A stretch of 42,795 nt of DNA from Bacilli bacterium (lineage in GTDB: Bacteria; Bacillota; Bacilli; Alicyclobacillales; SLC66), in assembly GCA_013044175.1 (NCBI GenBank), contig JABEUY010000027.1, positions 1-42,795 of the forward strand, in the 5' to 3' direction. The position numbers and the translations under genes are program-made. Below the pieces are notes generated by a model that saw nothing but the letters and a program-made list of their open reading frames with translations, was not told the DNA's origin and did not search any database. Numbering within the stretch: the stretch's first letter is position 1; each line of letters opens with the position of its first letter. Positions 9,552 through 17,962 of this stretch are shown piece after piece.

Positions 9552-9635
9552 CTACGGAATCCTCCTTTTTCTAATTAAAATCGCATTTCAACCATGATTT
9601 TGAAACGATCGCCTCCTGCCTAAAAAATAATTATG

Positions 9636-9666
9636 AGCAAACGTTTTCACTGAGAAAACGGTTACT
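9636..9666. promoter_or_regulatory. Tandem LacI-family (MalR/CcpA-like) operator candidates
   Basis: Two 14-base near-palindromes centred on CG lie 17 bases apart: AGCAAACGTTTTCA (9636-9649) and AGAAAACGGTTACT (9653-9666). Both resemble the binding sites of LacI-family sugar regulators such as CcpA (cre) and MalR; the first differs from the cre consensus TGNAANCGNWNNCA at one position. They lie 85-115 bases upstream of the amylopullulanase start, next to a possible minus-strand -10 (CATAAT), so a repressor here could block that promoter. The shared 277-base intergenic region also leads to the plus-strand transporter operon. Function is inferred from sequence only. Confidence 0.55.
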
Positions 9667-9828
9667 TGTTGCATTTCTATCAGTCTACTTCAGTCCCTCT
9701 TTGAAAGCAACAAAAATGATCATCATTTTGTAACAATTCGAACTAGGATTCTTCAGCACTTATTCAGCTTTATTGCTTAATTTATTTTGCATAGCGAAAT
9801 GAAATAAGTAATAAGTGAGGGGATTGCA

Positions 9829-12060
9829 TTGAGCGTCAAAATCACCGACCCACCAGCCATCCAGCTAACCACCAAAAAAAGATGGCGAAAAAAAAGCATC
9901 TACGCCTCCCTGGCCGTCCTAATCGTGCTTGGCGGGGCTGGATACGCCTATCTTCGTTTGAGTAAATCCCATACCGCCATTCCCACCACCGATATCTATA
10001 CAGTCGGACTCGGCGATATCACACAAACGATCAGTGCAAGTGGTACGATCGCGCCCGCAAAAGAAGAGCAGTTATCCTTCACAGGTACATCAGGAGCGGT
10101 GCAATCCATCCCGGTCACCGTCGGACAAAAAGTCACAAAGGGCGAAGTGCTTGCTTCCCTCGATAGTAGTTCGCAACAAATCGCCTATCAAGAAGCACAA
10201 GTCAGTGTCACATCGGCCAAAGCAAGCTTACAATCGGCCATCGCGAAGGCGGCACAGACAGCTGAACCGCCAACGGCAACGACGATCGCTTCGGCAAAAC
10301 TTGCTGTCACCAAAGCGCAACAAACATTATCAAGTGCCTTACAACAACTTCATGACCAACAACTTGCCTATAACGATCGCACGAGCGCCAAACAAGCGGT
10401 AATCAGTGCTGAAAATTCACTTACGCAACAACAAAATGCGCTTGAACAGGCACAATTAAGTGAACAAAAAGCGGTGTTACAAGCCAAAGAATCGCAATCC
10501 GGTGCAACGCCAGCAGACATCGCAGTACTGAAAAACAATGTCATCGTTGCCCAACAAGGCGTCACATCGGCTAATCAACAACTCAGTCTCGCGCAGAGCA
10601 ACTTGTCCATTCTGTATCAAAATTTGCAACTTGCGGAACAGACGCTCTCCAACGATTCCCAAAACAACGCGAGTGCCACGCAAATCCAAGCCGATGAGAA
10701 TGCCGTACGCCAAGCGCAATCTAGCTACAACAGTGGACAAAGCTCCTTGCTCAACTCACAAAACAGCGTGACCAACGCTGAATCTTCTCTAGAAAACGCG
10801 CAAAAAACGCTTGGCGATGCACAGCCTGCTAGCAATACACCAGCTGGCCAATTGATTGCGAACTCCCTTGCCTCCGCCAAAGCATCACTCGCATCAGCGA
10901 ATCAGCAAGATCAGGCGGCAAAAGAAAATCTAGCGATCAGTCAAGCGATCTACAACGATCGATTAACCGCACAAGAACAAGTACAAAACGCACAGACAAC
11001 CGTTGCCCAAGATCAACTGAGTTTGCAAAGTGCCAAAATCAGCCTTGCGCAGACACTTCAACCACTCGACCCTAATGTGATTGCACAAAGTAACGCCTCC
11101 GTCTTACAAGCGAAAGCTTCTCTTGCCAATGCGAATGCCCAATTACAATCCGCAAAACAAAATCTCAGTGGCACCACCATCATCGCACCAATCAACGGTA
11201 TCGTCGCAGCCATCAATATTACCCAAGGCCAGTCGGACACCTCGAATAACAATCCAGCGATCATCGTGGACGGTAGTTTGACAAGTAACCTTGAACAGAC
11301 CGTTTCAGTGCCCGAATCTGAGATCGGATCGGTCAAGCCAGGCGAAACGGTCACCGCGACAGCGACCGCATTCCCGACACAGACCTTTACAGGGAAAGTC
11401 TTAACGGTTAACCCGATCCCGCAAGTCGTCTCAAACGTGACGGAATATACCGTGACGACGAGTATCCAGAACGTTTCAAACGAATTAAAACCTGGCATGA
11501 CAACACAAGTCACCATCACCACGAATACGGCCAACAACGTCATCACCGTGCCTGCCATCGCGCTCACCACGATCGGCAATCTTGAAGGCGTCTACGTCGT
11601 CGGCACAAGAAAACCTGGCCGCTTTGGTGGCCAGTTCGGCGGTGGTTTTCGCCATCGCGGCGGAACTGGCCAAGGGGCTGGCACAGGAAGTTCAAGCACC
11701 ACGACTGGTGCAGCCTTTGGACAAGGTACAATGCCAAGTTCAACGTCAAGCACGGGCAATGCTTCAAGTACAGGCAACACCTCAAGATCTTCTTTCGGCT
11801 CATCGTTAACCAGTACACCTTATGGCAACCAAGTGTACTTTCAACCGGTTACCGTGGGGTTATTTGGTACAAGCTCGGTGCAAATCACCAAAGGTCTCAC
11901 AGCAGGTGAACAAATTCTTCTCGTCGCACCAGCAACGGCCGCCTCTTCAAGCACCGCTACCTCAACGCGTGGCGGATTTGGTGGTGGCTTAGGCCTTGGC
12001 GGAGGATTAGGTGGCGGTCGTCTAGCAGGAGGTGGCGGTGGTGGCAAACAAGGCGGTTGA
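9829..12060 (+). CDS. MacA/HlyD-type membrane fusion (adaptor) protein, 743 aa
   Basis: Periplasmic-adaptor-family subunit of an ABC efflux system. It has one N-terminal membrane helix (about residues 24-44) and the first half of a biotinyl-lipoyl-like domain (about 80-118). A very long Gln/Ala/Ser-rich alpha-helical hairpin spans roughly 120-440. The second lipoyl half (TIIAPINGIVAAIN, from about 449) and a beta-barrel domain follow. The final ~150 residues are odd: Gly, Ser and Thr repeats ending in a nearly pure glycine tract. The helical hairpin is much longer than in typical MacA (whole protein near 370 aa), which could suit a thick wall. The start is a TTG at 9829 with GTGAGGGG just upstream. 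The 3' end overlaps the ATPase gene. Confidence 0.92.
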   Translation: MSVKITDPPAIQLTTKKRWRKKSIYASLAVLIVLGGAGYAYLRLSKSHTAIPTTDIYTVGLGDITQTISASGTIAPAKEEQLSFTGTSGAVQSIPVTVGQKVTKGEVLASLDSSSQQIAYQEAQVSVTSAKASLQSAIAKAAQTAEPPTATTIASAKLAVTKAQQTLSSALQQLHDQQLAYNDRTSAKQAVISAENSLTQQQNALEQAQLSEQKAVLQAKESQSGATPADIAVLKNNVIVAQQGVTSANQQLSLAQSNLSILYQNLQLAEQTLSNDSQNNASATQIQADENAVRQAQSSYNSGQSSLLNSQNSVTNAESSLENAQKTLGDAQPASNTPAGQLIANSLASAKASLASANQQDQAAKENLAISQAIYNDRLTAQEQVQNAQTTVAQDQLSLQSAKISLAQTLQPLDPNVIAQSNASVLQAKASLANANAQLQSAKQNLSGTTIIAPINGIVAAINITQGQSDTSNNNPAIIVDGSLTSNLEQTVSVPESEIGSVKPGETVTATATAFPTQTFTGKVLTVNPIPQVVSNVTEYTVTTSIQNVSNELKPGMTTQVTITTNTANNVITVPAIALTTIGNLEGVYVVGTRKPGRFGGQFGGGFRHRGGTGQGAGTGSSSTTTGAAFGQGTMPSSTSSTGNASSTGNTSRSSFGSSLTSTPYGNQVYFQPVTVGLFGTSSVQITKGLTAGEQILLVAPATAASSSTATSTRGGFGGGLGLGGGLGGGRLAGGGGGGKQGG

Positions 12061-12763
12061 TCCTACCAACACCCTGATCGCTATGCATAATGTCTCGCGC
12101 GAATACCACATCGGCGGCAATCTCGTTCGTGCTTTGCACCAAGTGAGTTTTCAGATCGCACATGGTGAATTTGTCGCCATTATGGGACCTTCAGGTTCAG
12201 GAAAAAGCACCACCATGAACATGATCGGTTGTCTCGACAAACCAACTTCTGGACAGTATCAACTTGCCGGATTGGATATCATGACGTTGTCGGACGCTGC
12301 ACTGGCTGAACTGCGCAATCGTAAAATCGGTTTTGTCTTTCAACAATTTAATCTTTTAGCGCGTACAACGGCTCTCGAAAACGTCGAACTGCCCATGATG
12401 TACGCCGGCATCTCCCGAAAAGAACGCAAAGCACGCGCTGAAGAAGTCCTCATTCGCGTCGGTCTTAAAGACCGTATGAAAAATCGACCCAATGAATTAT
12501 CCGGTGGTCAACAACAGCGCGTCTCCATCGCTCGTGCTTTAGTCAATGCACCCGATCTCATTCTAGCTGATGAACCGACAGGCGCATTAGACAGTCACAC
12601 CACCGAAGAGATACTCAATCTTTTTGAAGAACTTCACCAACAAGGAAACACCATCGTGATCGTCACGCACGAAGCGGAAGTAGGCCTTCGCGCCAAGCGC
12701 ATCATCCGCTTTCGCGATGGTGAAATCGAACATGACTCGTTACAGGATGTGAAGCGTTCATGA
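12041..12763 (+). CDS. MacB-like ABC transporter ATP-binding protein, 240 aa
   Basis: ATPase that drives the MacB/LolD-type transporter encoded with it. The Walker A motif GPSGSGKS lies at about residues 49-56, the signature LSGGQQQRVSIARAL in the middle, and Walker B LILADEPTGALD follows, with the H-loop in VTHEAE. The size is normal for this family. The start is ambiguous among in-frame GTG codons at 12032, 12038 and 12041. I chose 12041 because AGGAGG at 12027-12032 then has an eight-base spacing. That site lies within the glycine-coding tail of the adaptor gene, so the two genes overlap by 20 bases. The stop overlaps the permease start as ATGA. Confidence 0.95.
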   Translation: MANKAVDPTNTLIAMHNVSREYHIGGNLVRALHQVSFQIAHGEFVAIMGPSGSGKSTTMNMIGCLDKPTSGQYQLAGLDIMTLSDAALAELRNRKIGFVFQQFNLLARTTALENVELPMMYAGISRKERKARAEEVLIRVGLKDRMKNRPNELSGGQQQRVSIARALVNAPDLILADEPTGALDSHTTEEILNLFEELHQQGNTIVIVTHEAEVGLRAKRIIRFRDGEIEHDSLQDVKRS

Positions 12764-13983
12764 CGATCCAAGATACGATTCGTGTCGCCTTTCGAAGCAT
12801 CTTAGCCAATAAATTACGATCGATGCTCACGATGCTCGGCATCATTATCGGGGTCGCTTCTGTCATCGCCCTCTCCGCACTTGGCACGGCAAGCACCGTC
12901 GGTATCACCAAACAAATCGAATCCTTAGGTACCAATCTTTTAACCGTATCTGGTGGAAGCGGAAGTGGACAAGGTGGCATCAATCGTGGGTTTAACAGCC
13001 AGCAGACGCTTACTTACCAAGACGCAACCGCGATTAGCGCGGATGATCCCGATGTCGCTTACGTTTCACCACTGATCAACAGTTCTGCACAAATCGTTTT
13101 TCAAGCGAACAATTCTTCGGCTTCCGTCCAAGGTACTTCGGATGCCTATGCATCACTTAAAAACCTCACCCTTTCAACGGGCAGATACTTTAGCGCACAA
13201 GAAGTTACGAACAGCGCCAACGTCGCCGTGCTCGGCAGCGATCTTGCCACGACGCTTTTTCAAGGAACAACGACCACGCCTGTCGGCGCAACGATCGATA
13301 TCGCAGGACTTCCTTTTACCGTCGTAGGCGTACTCACTTCGCAAAACGCATCAAGTTTTCAAAGTCCGAACTCGAACGTCTATATCCCGATCACAACCGC
13401 GATGAATGAATTTACTGGCTCGCAAAAAGTGACACAGATTCTCGCATCCGCCACGACACCGGCCATGATGAATCAAGCGCAACAAGAGATCACAGCAACA
13501 CTGCGCTTCACCCATCACCTAGGCAATGGCATTCAAAACGATTTTCAAATCGCTAACCAAGCGACAACGTTAACTGTCCTTGGGTCAGCTACGGCACTGC
13601 TCACCGAAGTCCTTACCGGTGTTGCGGCGATCTCTTTACTCGTCGGTGGCATTGGCATCATGAACATCATGCTCGTCTCCGTCACCGAACGAACGCGCGA
13701 GATCGGCATCCGTAAAGCGATCGGCGCCAAACGCAGCACGATACTTTTTCAGTTTCTGATCGAATCGATCGCTTTATCTGTCGCCGGTGCCTTGATCGGC
13801 CTTGTCATCGGCATCGCAGGCGCCTTACTCATCGGCTTTGCGACGCAATTAGGCAATCTGATCACACCCCTGCCGATCTTACTTGCGATCAGTTTCTCAC
13901 TGTTAGTCGGCGTCGTCTTTGGTGTCTATCCCGCGCGTAAAGCGGCGAATCTCAACACGATCGATGCACTTCGCTATGAATAA
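12760..13983 (+). CDS. MacB/FtsX-family ABC transporter permease, 407 aa
   Basis: Membrane subunit of the MacAB-like system. It has one N-terminal helix (residues ~20-42, MLGIIIGVASVIALSAL), an extracytoplasmic MacB-core domain of about 220 residues, and three C-terminal helices forming the FtsX domain. It includes the typical GGIGIMNIMLVSVTERTREIGIRKAIGA stretch in two parts (the LVSVTERTREIGIRKA coupling helix is diagnostic). The gene starts at an ATG overlapping the ATPase stop, so the two are co-translated. This family uses a mechanotransmission mechanism to export peptides, antibiotics or lipoproteins. The substrate is unknown here, but the next gene encodes a large secreted protein. Confidence 0.95.
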   Translation: MTIQDTIRVAFRSILANKLRSMLTMLGIIIGVASVIALSALGTASTVGITKQIESLGTNLLTVSGGSGSGQGGINRGFNSQQTLTYQDATAISADDPDVAYVSPLINSSAQIVFQANNSSASVQGTSDAYASLKNLTLSTGRYFSAQEVTNSANVAVLGSDLATTLFQGTTTTPVGATIDIAGLPFTVVGVLTSQNASSFQSPNSNVYIPITTAMNEFTGSQKVTQILASATTPAMMNQAQQEITATLRFTHHLGNGIQNDFQIANQATTLTVLGSATALLTEVLTGVAAISLLVGGIGIMNIMLVSVTERTREIGIRKAIGAKRSTILFQFLIESIALSVAGALIGLVIGIAGALLIGFATQLGNLITPLPILLAISFSLLVGVVFGVYPARKAANLNTIDALRYE

Positions 13984-14011
13984 TTTTTTGGATAAAAAGG
14001 GGAGACGTTCA

Positions 14012-16918
14012 ATGCCTAAAGCACTTCGTCACACATCACTTGCACTCATCGCCTTACTGACACTACCCAATCTAGTACCGCTCACCGCGATGGCAGCGAC
14101 AAAGGCCAAAAGTTCAACGATACCGGTCATTACCGTATCGAATTCCGTCACGAAAGTGAATTCAATCATCCACTTTCAAGTGGCCTTACGCAATAATAAC
14201 GGACACACAACTTCGTTACCCTCTGGCGCTACGGTCACGTATCACATCACGCATCCGACGGGTGCCTTCTTAATCCCATCGACACAAAGCGTCATGATCA
14301 CTTCGCCAGGCGTCTATGAATTAAGCGCGACGGTCAACGGCATGACCTCCAAAGCGGTGAGCATCACAGCCAATGATGTTGTTACCGGTGTGCAACTCAG
14401 TGCAGACCAACCCTTTCTCACCGCCGACGGCAAACAACTCGATAAAATCACCGCGACCGTCGTCGATGCCTCCTTACAAAAAATCGCGAATTTCAGTGGT
14501 ACCGCTGTGCTGTCACCACTCGCTCACGGTAGCTATGTCAATCCAAAGACGGGCGCCGCGATCAGTACAGTCGCTTTCAGCAAGGGGCAAGCGACCTTCT
14601 ACGTCCAAGCCGGTACAAGTGGTGGTACCAACGACACCATCCTGCTCTCCAATTTGACAGCGACTTCACGGACACCGATGAGTAGCGTGATCAACTATGG
14701 ATCCACTTCGATCAGCTACATCTACAGCACCAACCAACCAGCAGGCGTCACCCTTTCCTTACAAAGTCCCACACTAAGTGCAAATGGTACTGCCGTCGAC
14801 ACCGTAAAAGCCACGGTCATCAACGGTTATGGGCAACCTGTCACGACTTTTAATGGCGTCGCAAGCCTTTCTCCGATCAAAAACGGAAGTTACGTCGATC
14901 CCACATCCGGCCAAGCACTGACTTCCGTCACGTTTCACAACGGGATAGCTACCTTTGCGATCAAAGCAGGCACAGTCGGTGGTGTCAATGATTCGGTCAG
15001 TCTTTTCGGGCTTACACAAGGCGCTTTTCCGTTAACGAATATCTCGTATCAAACATCTTCAATCAACTATGTCTGGGCTTCTGGCCAACCGGTCGGCGTC
15101 GAACTAGCGGCAACTTCACCAACAATCGTTGCCGATGGTGAACAGACGGACACGTTAACCGCTACTGTTGTCGACGCCTATGGTCAGCCCGTCACTTCCT
15201 TTCAAGGAACAGCAACGCTTTCTTCTTTAAAATACGGCACGTATAACACCACGGGAAACTCGCTAACGTTTGTTCATGGCGTTGCTACGTTTACCGTTCA
15301 AGCAGGTACGATCGGCGGTGTCAGCGATCAAATTGTTCTTTCAAATCTCGCTTCACCGGGTATGACCTTACCGAGCAATCTCACGTACGGTTCAACGACC
15401 ATCACGTACACATGGCTTCCAACAAACGCGATTCTCCTAGCGTCTGCCACCAAAACCGTGAATACGACAGCATCCACCGAAGACATGATCACAGCTACCG
15501 TCCCGAGTGCGACGAGCAGTTCCTTTCTTTGGTCTACGCCGATCGAAACGACTTTTACCATCACAGGGCCAGCCTCATTCGCACAAGGAACCTCACAATC
15601 TACGATCCAAGCCTACATCTTACCAGGCATTCCAACGAAATTACCGATCTATTCCTTGCCGAATCAAACCGGTCAAATCACGCTACAAGCGGCAGCAACA
15701 GGCTATGTGACGTCTCCCCTCACGATCACGGCACAAGCAAGTGGAGCACCAAGTGGTCTTTCCGTCTTTACTACAGCCTCCACGATCAACGCACAAGGCA
15801 ACGCACAAGAACCTTCCTTATCTGTGGGCACGCCGTTTACCCTGTACAACGTTCAATTGACGGACCAAGCAGGAAACCCTACGGTTCCCACCAACAGCGA
15901 TCCTTTAACGGTGACCGACAACAGCGCATCGACCGGCGGAACGCTCACGTACTATGCCGTTGCCAACGGACAACCGACAGGCCCTGCATTATCCAATACC
16001 GAACTTTCCTTATCCCTCACACAAAACCAGCCCAATGTGCAATTTGCTGTGATCAACAATACAAGCCATTCAACCAATCCGACGGTTTCCGTCACCGATT
16101 CACTCGGCTATCATGGAACAGCAGCAGGCTATACGGCGAGCTCTGGCACAGCCGAATATGCACTTTTCCCTTTACAAGTTCTCAGCACAACTTCCCCATC
16201 AACCGAAATGATGCAAGCGGGACAAACAGCAACCTACACCTTACAAGTGACCGATGGTGCCGATCATCCTGTCGCTTCGGCCGGTCAGGCTGTTGATCTC
16301 TATCTTGATACTTCTGTCAAAAACGCACTGACCAACGTCACGATCAACGGTTCAACGTCGTACACAGCAAACAATCCACTCGTTTTGACCACCAATCCAG
16401 CAGGTCAAGTTACTTTTACCGCAACCACACCAACAGTCGGCCAATTTAGTATCGATACAACGATTCCGGGATCGTTGACCACCTCAAAACAAGTTTTCAC
16501 CGTCGTCGCTGCCGCTAACTATCCTTCCCAGTTACTGCTTGCCGGTTCTTCTGGAGGATTATCGGCAAACTGGCCGACGACAGCGATGCAAGTAGGACAA
16601 ACCTTACCGTCGTATGTAGCTTCAATCAATCCTGGCATAACACAACTTTACGTCAATCTTGAAAATAACACCGGTAATTTCTTGCCATCGAGCACACAAG
16701 ATACCCTCGCGATCACAACATCTAACCCGAATATTCTCGCGATTGCGCCCGATCAGAACTGGCAAGCGACCAACAGTGTCGGCACCGTGGTCGAAGGAGC
16801 AGCGAGCAATGCCTTACCGACAATTACTGCAGAGAATTCAGGTACAGCGACCCTTACGATCACTGACCTTTCCAACCCTTCGCAACCACAGATTCTAGAA
16901 ACAGTCACTGTCGAATAA
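14012..16918 (+). CDS. Secreted Ig-like (invasin/Big_1-type) repeat surface protein, 968 aa
   Basis: A signal peptide (ALIALLTLPNLVPLTAMA) leads into an all-beta protein. Three close repeats of about 118 residues begin near residues 124, 245 and 361. Each opens GVxLxxxxPxxxADG and contains ATVVDAYGQPVT- and GTxGGVxD-like blocks, the hallmark of bacterial Ig-like invasin-type domains. More diverged Ig-like units fill the rest, ending in a Big_2-like unit. No SLH, LPXTG or membrane anchor was found. The start is an ATG at 14012 with AAAGGGGAGA upstream; the in-frame ATG at 13919 lies inside the permease gene. It follows the permease by 28 bases, so it is likely co-transcribed with the MacAB-like genes. 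Its repeats match those of the SLH protein at 20465-23509. Confidence 0.88.
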   Translation: MPKALRHTSLALIALLTLPNLVPLTAMAATKAKSSTIPVITVSNSVTKVNSIIHFQVALRNNNGHTTSLPSGATVTYHITHPTGAFLIPSTQSVMITSPGVYELSATVNGMTSKAVSITANDVVTGVQLSADQPFLTADGKQLDKITATVVDASLQKIANFSGTAVLSPLAHGSYVNPKTGAAISTVAFSKGQATFYVQAGTSGGTNDTILLSNLTATSRTPMSSVINYGSTSISYIYSTNQPAGVTLSLQSPTLSANGTAVDTVKATVINGYGQPVTTFNGVASLSPIKNGSYVDPTSGQALTSVTFHNGIATFAIKAGTVGGVNDSVSLFGLTQGAFPLTNISYQTSSINYVWASGQPVGVELAATSPTIVADGEQTDTLTATVVDAYGQPVTSFQGTATLSSLKYGTYNTTGNSLTFVHGVATFTVQAGTIGGVSDQIVLSNLASPGMTLPSNLTYGSTTITYTWLPTNAILLASATKTVNTTASTEDMITATVPSATSSSFLWSTPIETTFTITGPASFAQGTSQSTIQAYILPGIPTKLPIYSLPNQTGQITLQAAATGYVTSPLTITAQASGAPSGLSVFTTASTINAQGNAQEPSLSVGTPFTLYNVQLTDQAGNPTVPTNSDPLTVTDNSASTGGTLTYYAVANGQPTGPALSNTELSLSLTQNQPNVQFAVINNTSHSTNPTVSVTDSLGYHGTAAGYTASSGTAEYALFPLQVLSTTSPSTEMMQAGQTATYTLQVTDGADHPVASAGQAVDLYLDTSVKNALTNVTINGSTSYTANNPLVLTTNPAGQVTFTATTPTVGQFSIDTTIPGSLTTSKQVFTVVAAANYPSQLLLAGSSGGLSANWPTTAMQVGQTLPSYVASINPGITQLYVNLENNTGNFLPSSTQDTLAITTSNPNILAIAPDQNWQATNSVGTVVEGAASNALPTITAENSGTATLTITDLSNPSQPQILETVTVE

Positions 16919-16933
16919 GCAGGATCATCCACG

Positions 16934-16980
16934 AAAAAAAAGCGAGGCATCTTCCTCATGCCAGAAGATGCCTCGCTTGT
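16934..16980. terminator. Bidirectional intrinsic terminator between converging operons
   Basis: A 15-base-pair perfect stem (AAGCGAGGCATCTTC at 16940-16954, GAAGATGCCTCGCTT at 16964-16978) with a nine-base loop. On the minus strand it is followed by eight T residues, ideal for ending the rml operon. On the plus strand the downstream tract is weaker, but the hairpin lies 21 bases after the Ig-repeat gene and may serve both. Confidence 0.9.
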
Positions 16981-16999
16981 TAAATCAACGTAAATCGCC

Positions 17000-17949
17000 T
17001 TAGGTGCGATATCGCTCGACAAAATACTGAATCACTTGCACGATCCCCGTCGCAAACGTCCACGTTGGCGTCCAGCCTAACTCATCATGCAACTTTGTCG
17101 GATCGATCGCATAACGACGATCATGGCCGAGTCGATCCTCGACATAGCTGATCAAGCTCTCTGGTTTCCCGAGTTCTCGCAAAATAAGCTTGGCGATCTC
17201 GATGTTCGTCCACTCATTATGGCCACCGACATTGTACACTTCACCAAGACGCCCTTGATGCAACACAAGATCGATCGCGCGGCAATGATCTTCGACATGC
17301 AGCCAATCACGCACATTGAGACCATCACCATAGATCGGCAACGATTCATCTCGCAATGCTTTGCGAATCAACGTCGGGATTAACTTCTCATCATGTTGAA
17401 AGCGACCATAATTGTTCGAACAGCGTGTAATCACCACAGGCAAGCCAAACGTCTCATAATACGCGCGCACAAACAGATCGGCCGACGCTTTACTCGCCGA
17501 ATACGGACTGTTTGGCGCAAGCGGCGTTTGTTCTGTAAAATAGCCGGTGGCACCTAAAGAACCATACACTTCATCGGTCGACACTTGCAGATAACGCTTT
17601 ATACCATGACGTCTTGCCGCTTCGAGCAGCACTTGCGTACCCACGACATTGGTCATGGCAAAAACGCCCGGATCAGCGATCGATCGATCCACATGCGACT
17701 CCGCCGCAAAATGCACAATCGCATCAGCGCGCGCCACCAGTTGATCGACAAGCATTGCATCGGTGATATCACCTTGCACAAACTGATAGTTTGCATCGCC
17801 TGCAAGCGGTGCAAGATGGCGCAAGTCGGCCGCATACGTCAATTTATCAAGATTGATAATCATACTATCCGGATACTTTTCGCGCAAGTAAAGCACGAAA
17901 TTAGCACCGATAAACCAGCCCCGCCCGTGACGAGAATCGTGTTGTACAA
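17000..17949 (-). pseudogene. rmlB: dTDP-glucose 4,6-dehydratase RmlB with a one-base N-terminal frameshift
   Basis: RmlB converts dTDP-glucose to dTDP-4-keto-6-deoxyglucose, step two of dTDP-L-rhamnose synthesis. Reading from the TTG at 17949 gives NTILVTGGAG and then nonsense. The expected continuation (FIGANFVLYLREKYP) is in another frame, restored by adding one T in the TTT run (plus-strand AAA, 17912-17914). Downstream everything is intact: STDEVYG, the catalytic YSASK, and the ISYVEDRLGHDRRY block, to a normal end. The remaining open frame from the GTG at 17896 lacks the GGxGxxG cofactor loop, so it could not bind NAD. As rmlD, rmlA and rmlC look intact, a sequencing or assembly error in a short homopolymer is as likely as true loss. 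AAGGGG supports the TTG start, 13 bases after rmlC. Confidence 0.85.
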
Positions 17950-17962
17950 AGTCTCTCGCCCC

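Noticed and set aside
9552-9600. A short leader peptide (MVEMRF) upstream of the amylopullulanase gene
   Set aside because: The AGGAGG-like sequence at about 9612-9617 is 16 bases from the ATG, too far for normal initiation, and there is no attenuator-like pairing.
11841-12047. Proline-rich minus-strand open frame at the end of the adaptor gene
   Set aside because: It is the complement of the glycine-coding GGN codons and has no start signal.
15412-16296. A 294-codon plus-strand open frame inside the Ig-repeat gene
   Set aside because: It is out of frame with the real gene, has no ribosome binding site, and its composition (His, Arg, Ser, Cys) is typical of a shadow frame.
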